A stretch of DNA of 64,000 nucleotides from Alphaproteobacteria bacterium (GTDB taxonomy: Bacteria; Pseudomonadota; Alphaproteobacteria; UBA8366; Aestuariispiraceae), in assembly GCA_030065235.1 (NCBI GenBank), contig JASJDC010000007.1, positions 62,001-126,000 of the forward strand, read 5' to 3'. Made by a program: the position numbers and the translations under genes. The notes under the pieces were generated by a model. That model was not told where the DNA came from. It saw only the letters and a list, made by a program, of their open reading frames with translations, and did no database searches. Positions 1 to 6,643 of this stretch are shown in pieces; positions within the stretch are counted from its first letter, which is position 1, and every line of letters starts with the position of its first letter.

Positions 1-265
1 CGGGATCGAATCCGATGCGCGTCGACAGGCCCGCCAGCTCCAAAGACTGAAGCGACGCAACGGCGGCGTCTCGTTCCCGGTTGCTGGGGCGGCGCAGCGC
101 ATCGTCTTCCCGCGCGTTGGCGTCGGTAGCCGACACGGTCGGCGTGACGACGCTGTCGGGCGCGCCCTGAACCGGCGCAACGCCGCCCGCCGCAAAGGCC
201 GGCGAGGAAGCGCTCTGCGCCCCGGGTTGCGGGCTGCTCAAAGGGTTATTTGGGGCGACATCCAT
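1..265 (-). CDS. Partial FlaG-like flagellar protein (N-terminal 88 residues)
   Basis: A minus-strand frame opens at an ATG ending at 265 and stays open to the window edge, giving the first 88 residues. A GGAGA ribosome site lies about 9 bases before the ATG. The N-terminus is rich in Pro, Ala and Ser and low in complexity, then becomes helical (AAVASLQSLELAGLSTRIGF). That pattern resembles the start of FlaG, whose folded half reads roughly L-x-T-R-L-x-F-x-V-D. FlaG proteins influence filament length and often sit near flagellin genes, which fits flbT, flaF and flagellin nearby. The diagnostic C-terminal half is outside the window, so the family call is tentative; the reading frame itself is convincing. 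Confidence 0.45.
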   Translation of the reverse strand, partial: MDVAPNNPLSSPQPGAQSASSPAFAAGGVAPVQGAPDSVVTPTVSATDANAREDDALRRPSNRERDAAVASLQSLELAGLSTRIGFDP

Positions 266-563
266 GTCATTGTCTCCGGACAGCATTCTGCCAAAACCGG
301 ATGATCCTGACGTCCGCGACCCTTCTGGGACGCGCAGGCCCGGGTCCGACGCTGTCAATCGGCATCAGTGCGGGCGCTAACGACCAGTCTCACCAACTCG
401 AAAGTAGCAGAAATCTGCGATTTCTTCAAGTTTCTGATATCGCGCCCGCATTTCGCCTGGACCCGGCCTGGTCAGAAGACGACACTCTGGCGTTTGCGCG
501 TCGCCGGTTCCGTGGTCGGAGGATCGCCCGTCGGGCCCGGTTGCGCGAGAGTAAGGACCTGCG

Positions 564-935
564 ATGACTGCGCCGCCCGCGAACGAAAATGACACCCCCG
601 CGGCGGCGGATGCCGGCGACGGCGGGGACGACGCGTCCGGGTTGGAGCGCGCAGCGCCGGCTGATCCGGCTCTGCGAGACAGTTCTGCGGCGCTGTCCGC
701 GCGACGCAAGGACCTGATCGTCGATCTGATGCGGACCGTAAACAAAGCCTCCGCCGATGGCCTGGAGCCCCGCGCTGCGAACGAAACGCTGCTGGCCCTT
801 TCGATCAGTGTTTTTGTCGGAACCTTGGGCCGGGAAGGGGCCGCGCTGCTCATCGAACGGTTGCCCGACAAGATCCGGAAGGGCGATTTCGGCGATGGCG
901 GCGATTTGGAGCCGCCGCGCTCGCCGTCCGCGTAG
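564..935 (+). CDS. Hypothetical protein upstream of flbT
   Basis: The product has 123 residues. The first 45 are acidic and Ala/Gly-rich and probably disordered. Residues about 50-108 look like a small helical domain (DLIVDLMRTVNKASADGLEP, then LALSISVFVGTLGREGAALL). The third codon position is GC-rich, as in neighbouring real genes. AAGGA lies about 7 bases before the ATG. There is no signal peptide and no clear membrane span; the single hydrophobic stretch is short and interrupted. I do not recognise the family. Position between a FlaG-like gene and flbT suggests an accessory role in flagellin expression, but that is inference from context only. Confidence 0.55.
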   Translation: MTAPPANENDTPAAADAGDGGDDASGLERAAPADPALRDSSAALSARRKDLIVDLMRTVNKASADGLEPRAANETLLALSISVFVGTLGREGAALLIERLPDKIRKGDFGDGGDLEPPRSPSA

Positions 936-1119
936 CGCAGTCTGTTTCGGAGCGGCTTCGTCCTGCTCGGCCCGACCGTTGCATAGCTCGGACAAAGCCG
1001 CGGTCTTCTCAAACAAGGCCTCGACCACTAGATTTGGGTAAGGCTGGTCGGTTCGACGCCGGCTCGACAAGACGCGCTTTGTTGCGCGGAATGATCTGCG
1101 TAGGGAAAGGACTGACGGC

Positions 1120-1512
1120 ATGCCGCTTCGCATCAAACTGCCCTCGAAAGAGAAGATCATCATTAACGGGGCGGTCATCGAAAACGCCGGCGAAGCGACG
1201 ACGATCATCCTGCATAACCGCGTCGATATCCTGCGACGCAAGGAAGTGATGTCGGAAGCCGAGGCGAATTCGCCGGCGCGTCGGGTCTATTACGCCTTGC
1301 AATGCGCTTATCTGTTCGATTCGGATCGGCCGCGTTATCTGGACCTGTACCGTCAATTCGCCAAGGATTATGTCGAAGCCGCGCCGAGCGCGGCGGCTAT
1401 TCTGGACGAGGTCAACGGGTTGGTGGCTTCAGAGCGCTATTACGACGCCCTGCGGAAAACCCAGGACCTGATGGATCATGAGACCGAACGGCTTGCGTCT
1501 GTGGCAGGCTGA
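1120..1512 (+). CDS. flbT: FlbT, flagellin mRNA regulator
   Basis: The 130-residue product has the whole-length FlbT pattern: an N-terminal beta segment (MPLRIKLPSKEKIIINGAVI), the central ILHNRVDILRRKEVMSEAEA block and the helical SPARRVYYALQCAYL segment. In Caulobacter, FlbT binds the 5' region of flagellin mRNA and destabilises it until the hook is finished, acting against FlaF. The length is normal. A purine-rich stretch (GGGAAAGGA) lies about 8 bases before the ATG. It converges on the formyltransferase gene, with only 18 bases between the two stop codons. No strong promoter was recognised in the 184 bases upstream. Confidence 0.95.
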   Translation: MPLRIKLPSKEKIIINGAVIENAGEATTIILHNRVDILRRKEVMSEAEANSPARRVYYALQCAYLFDSDRPRYLDLYRQFAKDYVEAAPSAAAILDEVNGLVASERYYDALRKTQDLMDHETERLASVAG

Positions 1513-1530
1513 CGCCGGCGTCATCTCAGC

Positions 1531-2199
1531 CTAGGTCCCGGTCGACGGGTGGTCGGGCGGAACGGCGCAATAGACCCCGTCAAAACAGCGAAACCTTTGC
1601 TTGATTTCGGCGTCGTCCATATCCGGCGCAATGAGACGCATGGCCTCATATTGCGCCTTGGTCGTCTTGCTAGGGCCCCACCGGTCGCCGGTCGGCTGCA
1701 ACGGCGCGCCGACCCGGACCAACTGCGGCAGCAGGCTCAGCAGCAGCCGCGCAAGCCGTTGATAGGCCTCTTTCACCGTGTCGATCAGCCAGGGGTTGGG
1801 CGGCAGGTCATAGCGGTCTACAGCGACGATCGCGCCTTCATCGACCCGTTCGGTCATATAGTGCGCCGTCACTCCGTAGCGTCTTTCGCCCCGATAAAGC
1901 GCGAAACCGGTCGGCCGATAGCCGGGATATTCCGGCGGACCGGGATGAAAATTCAGGCAATCGTGGTTCAGCCGGCCGAGAACGGCGGGTGAAGCGATCA
2001 CGTTGGTGCTGAAGGCGATCAGTCGGGTCGGCGCGCCGTCGGCTTGCGCCTCGGCGGCGGCTTTCTCCAATTCCGCCTGGTCGCGCGCCCGGCGCAGCGC
2101 GATTCCAGGCGCAATGCGTTCGATGAAGCCGGCGAAGAAATCCGCCTCCATATCCTTCATCAGAAGGATCAAGCGGGGCGCGGGCGGAGCGGCGGTCAT
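1531..2199 (-). CDS. Formyltransferase-fold enzyme, probably sugar N-formyltransferase
   Basis: The 222-residue product has the core of the formyl_trans_N family (methionyl-tRNA/phosphoribosylglycinamide/sugar formyltransferases). NFHPGPPEYPGYRP carries the Asn and His of the usual N-x-H catalytic pair, and the later YGVTAHYMTERVDEGAIV matches the segment with the helper Asp. It lacks the C-terminal OB-like domain of Fmt, so tRNA formylation is unlikely. Sugar enzymes such as VioF use N10-formyl-THF to formylate an amino group on a nucleotide sugar. It starts 16 bases after the flaF stop on the same strand, so it is probably cotranscribed with flaF. Formylation of a flagellin-linked amino sugar is inferred from context. 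Confidence 0.8.
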   Translation of the reverse strand: MTAAPPAPRLILLMKDMEADFFAGFIERIAPGIALRRARDQAELEKAAAEAQADGAPTRLIAFSTNVIASPAVLGRLNHDCLNFHPGPPEYPGYRPTGFALYRGERRYGVTAHYMTERVDEGAIVAVDRYDLPPNPWLIDTVKEAYQRLARLLLSLLPQLVRVGAPLQPTGDRWGPSKTTKAQYEAMRLIAPDMDDAEIKQRFRCFDGVYCAVPPDHPSTGT

Positions 2200-2215
2200 G
2201 GAGCGCCGGCGCTGG

Positions 2216-2692
2216 TCATACCTCGGTTGAAGCCCCGCCGGTTTTCTGCGCTTCCAGCAGGGAGGCCGCGCCGGTCTCGCGCGCGCCCGTCGCCGGTGCC
2301 GCGGGACGGTCCGCCGCGTCGGTCCCGCCGGGATTGCCCATCAGCCCGGCCCCGATCTGCCGGTTGATGTTGATCAGCACTTCCAGCTTCTCCGGCGCGT
2401 CGGGCTTGGCGATCAATTCCGCGGAACGCCGATCGATGAACCGGCTGAGATTCAACAGGTTCTCTCGTATCTCGCGCGGCAGCGGGGTGTCCGGTTCGAC
2501 CAGAGAGGCCTGGATGATGGTCCAGATGCGCCAATTGAGACGCACGGCGGTCAATACGCCCTCGCGATCCGACGGCGTTTGCTTCGCCGCTTCGAGGCGC
2601 CGGGCGGTCTCGATCAGAGCCCACCCTTCGGCCTTTTCAGCCGGCGCGCTGTTTAATTGAGACCGTTGTTGGGTCGCGTACGGATTACTCAT
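2216..2692 (-). CDS. flaF: FlaF, flagellin synthesis activator
   Basis: The 158-residue product matches FlaF. Helical segments run ATQQRSQ...EGWALIETARRLEAA, then GVLTAVRLNWRIWTIIQASL, then LREN-type helices LLNLSRFIDRRSAELI. FlaF is needed for flagellin translation and secretion in Alphaproteobacteria and opposes FlbT. The C-terminal 35-40 residues (Gly, Ala and Pro rich) extend beyond the usual domain of about 115 residues and look disordered. A candidate sigma-54 promoter lies about 180 bases upstream (2872-2887), leaving a long leader. The formyltransferase gene follows directly. Confidence 0.93.
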   Translation of the reverse strand: MSNPYATQQRSQLNSAPAEKAEGWALIETARRLEAAKQTPSDREGVLTAVRLNWRIWTIIQASLVEPDTPLPREIRENLLNLSRFIDRRSAELIAKPDAPEKLEVLININRQIGAGLMGNPGGTDAADRPAAPATGARETGAASLLEAQKTGGASTEV

Positions 2693-2871
2693 CGTCGATC
2701 AGGTTTCCCGCCTGGGTTTCGCCGCGCCGCGTGACGGCGATTGCGCCGCCGCGTGAAGACTACACCGGAAAAGACGTTGAAATACAGGAGATTTGCGTAG
2801 GCTTGACATTGATCCGGCCGGTTCTTCTTCGCCATTGCTCCAAAGTACTAGCAATTCTTCTGTGTCTACAT

Positions 2872-2887
2872 TGCATGTATTGCGCCA
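2872..2887 (-). promoter_or_regulatory. Candidate sigma-54 promoter of flaF and formyltransferase
   Basis: On the minus strand the sequence reads TGGCGCAATACATGCA. GG and GC are separated by exactly 10 bases as in the -24/-12 consensus TGGCACG-N4-TTGCA, with three or four consensus mismatches. It lies in the 246-base gap between flgL and flaF and would give a leader of about 170 bases. Confidence 0.5.
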
Positions 2888-2938
2888 ACCGCGAAGAAGC
2901 AACGGGGAGGGCTGTCGCCGCTGTCGTCGCGCCCGCCG

Positions 2939-3955
2939 CTACAGGAAGTTCACCAGCGATAAATCGCGTCGGTTGGCGATGGTCGAAAAGCTGGCCTGCA
3001 CCTGCGCGGTAAGGGCGGAAATCTCGGCGGCGGCCGTCGCGTCGTCGGTGCGGGTGATGTTGTCGAGCGCGATCTGACTGATATTGATGAAGCTGGTATG
3101 CGTGTCCCGTTGATCGCGCAGACGGTTCAGCGCCAATCCGTTTTCCGATTGCAGTTGGCGTAGTTGGTCGCGCGCATCCTGCGCCACCAGTTGCGCTTCG
3201 GTCAGGAAACTCTCGCGTTCCGCCTCGGTGAGGCCCGCTTGGGCGGACGAGCGCAGCCGGACCAGCGCTTCGATCACATTCTGAAAGGCCGGTTCGTTCG
3301 CCGTGATGCCGTAGGTCAGTCTAAGGTCGTCGGCGATGGTCAGCGCTGCTTCGTCGTAAGACTGGCTGTCGACGGTGTTCGGGCCCTGTGTGTGGTAGCT
3401 CTGCGGCGTGTTCGTCCCGCCGCTATCGACGATAAAGGTCGGGATGTCGTCGGCGGTCTCGATCGTGTTTACGACGCCGATATCGTTGGCCGTGTAAAGC
3501 GCGAGGGTCCGAAGATCGACCAACGGCGCCTGGTCGAAGCGCGTACCGGCGAACAAGAAGCGATCGCCGATCTCGATATTGAGGTTCGCCGTCACCTCGA
3601 TCATCAGGTTGACGCTGATCGTCTCTGTATTGGTCTGAAAGTTCGTGTCTTCGGTCGAGAGCGGATCCGCAGCCCGGATCAAATCATCGACCAGATCAAT
3701 CATGCGTCCCAGGGTTTCGTCATAGGAGCCGATATTGATATCCGCCAAATCGATGGCGCGATTATACCCCTCGCGGCTGGTGATTTCCTGCCGGAGGTCG
3801 AGGATTTGCGGCGCTTGGACGCCGTAATTCTTTAACTCTCTGAATTCCTGGCCGGTCGCCACCCGATTGTTCAGCAGGCTGAATTGCGCGTTCTGGCGCT
3901 GGATTTGCGCCAACTCCGTCTGCAGCACGCCGATTGTACTGACTCGCGAGACCAT
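2939..3955 (-). CDS. flgL: FlgL, hook-filament junction protein 3
   Basis: The 338-residue product has flagellin-like terminal helices: an N-terminal MVSRVSTIGVLQTELAQIQR and a C-terminal coiled coil ending SLVNFL, the typical FlgL end. The middle region (about residues 150-215) is beta-rich and variable. FlgL with FlgK joins hook to filament and is exported through the flagellar type III system. A near-perfect sigma-54 promoter lies 45-60 bases before its start. It is transcribed divergently from the first flagellin gene and is separated from flaF by 246 bases. Confidence 0.95.
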   Translation of the reverse strand: MVSRVSTIGVLQTELAQIQRQNAQFSLLNNRVATGQEFRELKNYGVQAPQILDLRQEITSREGYNRAIDLADINIGSYDETLGRMIDLVDDLIRAADPLSTEDTNFQTNTETISVNLMIEVTANLNIEIGDRFLFAGTRFDQAPLVDLRTLALYTANDIGVVNTIETADDIPTFIVDSGGTNTPQSYHTQGPNTVDSQSYDEAALTIADDLRLTYGITANEPAFQNVIEALVRLRSSAQAGLTEAERESFLTEAQLVAQDARDQLRQLQSENGLALNRLRDQRDTHTSFINISQIALDNITRTDDATAAAEISALTAQVQASFSTIANRRDLSLVNFL

Positions 3956-4000
3956 GGTTTCTCCGGCTGTGGTCGTATGAATCCTGTGTCACGCGACAAC

Positions 4001-4016
4001 AGCAATCGACGTGCCA
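4001..4016 (-). promoter_or_regulatory. Sigma-54 promoter of flgL
   Basis: On the minus strand the sequence reads TGGCACGTCGATTGCT, matching TGGCACG-N4-TTGC at every fixed position. The start site would fall about 35 bases before the flgL ATG. This is among the best RpoN sites in the window. Confidence 0.85.
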
Positions 4017-4189
4017 AGTTCGGGCGCGCGCTGCTTGAGCCTTTATCCGCGACAGCCGTTCGGCGTTGGATGGGCGCCCTGAAGAGCAGCGGCGCGAATA
4101 GCGGCGGCCGGTCGAGCGGCAGGTCTTGCCGGGTCGAACTTCAGGTGAAGTTTTGGCGACGCGTCAATTCATCTATTATTTTCAGATAG

Positions 4190-4205
4190 TTGTGCAATTG
4201 TGCAA
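4190..4205 (+). repeat. Tandem octamer TTGTGCAA x2
   Basis: The sequence TTGTGCAATTGTGCAA is two abutting identical 8-mers in the 391-base divergent gap between flgL and the first flagellin gene, about 140 bases before the flagellin ATG. It could be a protein-binding site, but no regulator is recognised. Confidence 0.5.
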
Positions 4206-4248
4206 GGCGTGCGCCGGGGAGCGTCGTCGGCGGGTAGGAAAAATCTTC

Positions 4249-4277
4249 TTGACATGAACGCCTGCTAATTTGTATCC
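4249..4277 (+). promoter_or_regulatory. Weak candidate promoter for the first flagellin gene
   Basis: TTGACA at 4249-4254 is a perfect -35 hexamer, but the -10 at 17-18 bases (GTATCC or TATCCC) is poor. A GG-N10-GC motif at about 4308-4323 (GGACAGAAGTTCGCA) is an even weaker sigma-54 candidate. Neither is convincing, and no good promoter for this flagellin was found. Confidence 0.25.
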
Positions 4278-4346
4278 CTCACGAGCTTCAGAAGAAGCGC
4301 GCGGACAGAAGTTCGCATTCACATAAGTCCAGAAAGGATGACTGAC

Positions 4347-5249
4347 ATGAGTGATATTGCGCTTACAGCGGCGCAACGGACGTCGCTGCTTTCTCTCCAA
4401 AATACCCAAACTTTGAGCGAACGGACGCAGACGCGTCTTTCGACGGGTCGGTCCATCAACTCCGTCGTCGATGACGCGGTGAACTTCTTCCGTGCTCAAT
4501 CGCTCAACAACCGCGCCAGTGACTTCGCGCTCCGTCGTGAAGAGATCGATCAGGGCATCAGTTCTTTGAACACCGCCCTGCAAGCGATCGAATCGATCGA
4601 CAACCTGCTCAACCAGTTGAAAGGTATCGTCGAGGCGGCCCGGTCCCAATCGACCCAGGAACGGATCTCGGCCACCACTCAGTTTATTGAGATTGGCGAG
4701 CAAATCTCCGAACTGGTCGAGGACGCGTCCTATCAGGGCCTGAACCTGTTGAATTCCACCAACTCGACGCTCGATATCGCCTTCGGCGTTCGCTCTACGT
4801 CGCGCCTGGAAGTCTCGGGTTTCAACCTGAACGCCACGGTCGCGAATTCCGATACAGGCATCTTCTCCGTTGTTGCCTTCGCTTCGGCGAACAGTACCTT
4901 CTTCCTGACCGGGTTCGGGGTGACTGGCGGGTCGTTCACCGCGTTTGGCGCGGATAACTCATCCGTTTCCTTGGCGACCACCGCGACTGGCGTGATCGAC
5001 GACGGGATCTCGCGGCTACGCGGTACAGCCGCCTCGCTTGGTTCGAACGTCGCCATCCTGCAGACGCGGTTGGACTTCACCGACGCCTATGTGAACGAGT
5101 TGAATATCGGCTCCGATAAATTGACCCTGGCCGACCTGAACGAAGAGGGCGCCAACTTGGTGGCTCTGCAGACACGGCAGCAGTTGGGGATTCAGGCCCT
5201 GGCGATTTCCGGTCAGCAGCAGCAGTCGATCTTGGCCCTGCTTAACTAA
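4347..5249 (+). CDS. Flagellin (first copy)
   Basis: The 300-residue product has a D0/D1 N-terminus (QTRLSTGRSINSVVDDAVNF), the helical DIDQGIS-like segment (REEIDQGISSLNTALQAIES) and the C-terminal EEGANLVALQTRQQLG helix typical of flagellin. The variable middle (about residues 165-210) is short and rich in Ser, Thr, Asn and Phe, the zone usually exposed and O-glycosylated. I chose the ATG at 4347 rather than 4338. The 4338 ATG lies inside the ribosome site (AAAGGA), and the paralogue also begins MSD. It is followed by an intrinsic terminator. It is transcribed away from flgL and is the first of two tandem paralogues. Confidence 0.95.
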   Translation: MSDIALTAAQRTSLLSLQNTQTLSERTQTRLSTGRSINSVVDDAVNFFRAQSLNNRASDFALRREEIDQGISSLNTALQAIESIDNLLNQLKGIVEAARSQSTQERISATTQFIEIGEQISELVEDASYQGLNLLNSTNSTLDIAFGVRSTSRLEVSGFNLNATVANSDTGIFSVVAFASANSTFFLTGFGVTGGSFTAFGADNSSVSLATTATGVIDDGISRLRGTAASLGSNVAILQTRLDFTDAYVNELNIGSDKLTLADLNEEGANLVALQTRQQLGIQALAISGQQQQSILALLN

Positions 5250-5324
5250 GTCCGGTCGGACCATAAAGAATTCATCGGTCGACTTCTCTCTCGTTCTTTC
5301 TCTCTCTCAGTCGATACGATACCT

Positions 5325-5355
5325 GGGGCTCCCATTTCGGGGGCCCTATTTTTTT
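5325..5355 (+). terminator. Intrinsic terminator after the first flagellin gene
   Basis: GGGCTCCC-ATTTC-GGGGGCCC forms an 8-bp stem (one G-T pair) with a 5-base loop, followed by TA and a run of seven T. A C/T-only tract at 5283-5308 lies just upstream. The terminator implies separate transcription of the second flagellin gene. Confidence 0.88.
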
Positions 5356-5393
5356 ACCCATAAGGCTTTGTAGAAAAACGCTTTCATCCATTC

Positions 5394-5409
5394 TGGCACA
5401 GAACTTGAT
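5394..5409 (+). promoter_or_regulatory. Sigma-54 promoter of the second flagellin gene
   Basis: TGGCACAGAACTTGAT has a perfect TGGCAC -24 box and TTG at -12, with A in place of the usual C in the GC pair. It lies between the terminator of the first flagellin and the start of the second, predicting a leader of about 100 bases. Confidence 0.6.
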
Positions 5410-5517
5410 CAGTGTCGGCGCAGCGGCCCGAGACCTGGAGAAACCGGGGACGGCCGCCGGAGACGACCTGACGAGAGAAAGGAAGACGGAGAACCCGTCC
5501 GCCAGAAAGGTAGAGAG

Positions 5518-6423
5518 ATGTCCGACCAAATCGCCCTCACAGCGGCGCAACGGCAGTCGCTATTGTCCCTGCAACGGACCGACGATCTGTCGTCGCGCAC
5601 CCAGACGCGCTTGTCGACCGGGCGCAAGATCAACGAAGTCGTGGATGACGCGGTGAACTTCTTCCGCGCCCGCACCCTGACCGACCGCGCCAATGACTTT
5701 GCGCTGCGGCGGGACGATATCGACCAGGGGATCAGCGCGCTAAACACAACGTTGGATGCGATCGAGGCGATTGATTCGCTTCTGCAGCAGTTGAAAGGGA
5801 TCGTCGAAGCCTCGCGCTCGCAATCCACGCAGGAGCGGCAGTCGGCCACGACCCAGTTCATCGAAATCGGCGAACAAATCTCCGAGTTGGTCGAGGATGC
5901 GAGTTATCAGGGCCTAAACCTGCTGTCCTCAACGAATACGACCCTGGATATCGGTTTCGGCATCCGGACGTCGTCGCGGCTTCAGATTTCGGGATTGCAG
6001 CTCAACGCGACGGTCGGCAATACGACATTCGGGATCTTCTCCTTCATCGCCTTTGCCTCGTCCAACAGCACATTCTTCATCAGCAACTTCGGTATTGGCG
6101 GGACCTCCTTCACAGCGTTCGGAGTCGACAATACCGCCGTTTCCAACGCCACGGTGGCGGTTTCCAACCTCGACGCCGGCATCAGCCGGCTTCGCGGCTA
6201 CGCCCAGTCTTTGGGGTCGAACGTCGCTATTCTACAAACACGGCTTAACTTCACGGACAGCTACGTGAACGAGTTGAACATCGGCTCCGACAAGCTGACT
6301 CTGGCCGATCTGAATGAAGAAGGGGCCAATCTGGTGGCGCTTCAGACACGCCAGCAGTTGGGCATTCAGTCGCTGGCCATTTCGGGTCAGCAGCAGCAGG
6401 CTATTCTGACCCTGCTGCAGTAA
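5518..6423 (+). CDS. Flagellin (second copy)
   Basis: The 301-residue product is a close paralogue of the preceding flagellin. The first 60 residues, the QSTQERQSATTQFIEIGEQI helix and the last 60 residues are nearly identical. Differences concentrate in the middle (about residues 165-205), which keeps NSTFFISNFGIGGTSFTAFG. A GGTAGAGAG ribosome site precedes the ATG. It has its own terminator-insulated upstream region with a sigma-54 element. The downstream neighbours are glycosylation genes, so this flagellin is their likely substrate. Two flagellins may build proximal and distal filament segments, as in other Alphaproteobacteria. Confidence 0.95.
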   Translation: MSDQIALTAAQRQSLLSLQRTDDLSSRTQTRLSTGRKINEVVDDAVNFFRARTLTDRANDFALRRDDIDQGISALNTTLDAIEAIDSLLQQLKGIVEASRSQSTQERQSATTQFIEIGEQISELVEDASYQGLNLLSSTNTTLDIGFGIRTSSRLQISGLQLNATVGNTTFGIFSFIAFASSNSTFFISNFGIGGTSFTAFGVDNTAVSNATVAVSNLDAGISRLRGYAQSLGSNVAILQTRLNFTDSYVNELNIGSDKLTLADLNEEGANLVALQTRQQLGIQSLAISGQQQQAILTLLQ

Positions 6424-6477
6424 TGGGCGCCGAAGGTCGCGCAGACTTTTTCAAGCCGAAAGCCGCCCGTCTATGAA

Positions 6478-6511
6478 CGCCGCGCCGCATGCAACCGCCA
6501 TCGGCGCGGCG
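6478..6511 (+). terminator. GC hairpin after the second flagellin gene, possible terminator
   Basis: CGCCGCGCCG (6478-6487) pairs perfectly with CGGCGCGGCG (6502-6511) across a 14-base loop. The tail GTTCAGTTT is only moderately T-rich, so termination may be partial and allow some readthrough into the glycosyltransferase genes. Confidence 0.45.
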
Positions 6512-6643
6512 GTTCAGTTTGGACTGGTCAATTGAGGATGGAATCGCGCACACTTGCGATGCTCAAAGGGCGGTGCGCAGGGATCTCCCGCGCCCCGGCG
6601 CGGCGCAAGCGCACCCGTGCTGTACGGATGGTCGGAAAACGCC

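Noticed and set aside
1045-1060. TGGTCGGTTCGACGCC as a sigma-54 promoter for flbT
   Set aside because: Spacing is right, but only the GG/GC pairs and a few bases match the consensus.
377-1241. Minus-strand open frames of 211 and 271 codons over the start region of the flbT side
   Set aside because: They oppose flbT and the 123-residue gene, and their composition (Arg/Ser/Ala-rich) is that of antisense shadows.
6533-6560. TGGAATCGCGCACACTTGC as a sigma-54 promoter for the glycosyltransferase
   Set aside because: GG and GC are 13 bases apart, too long for a -24/-12 promoter.
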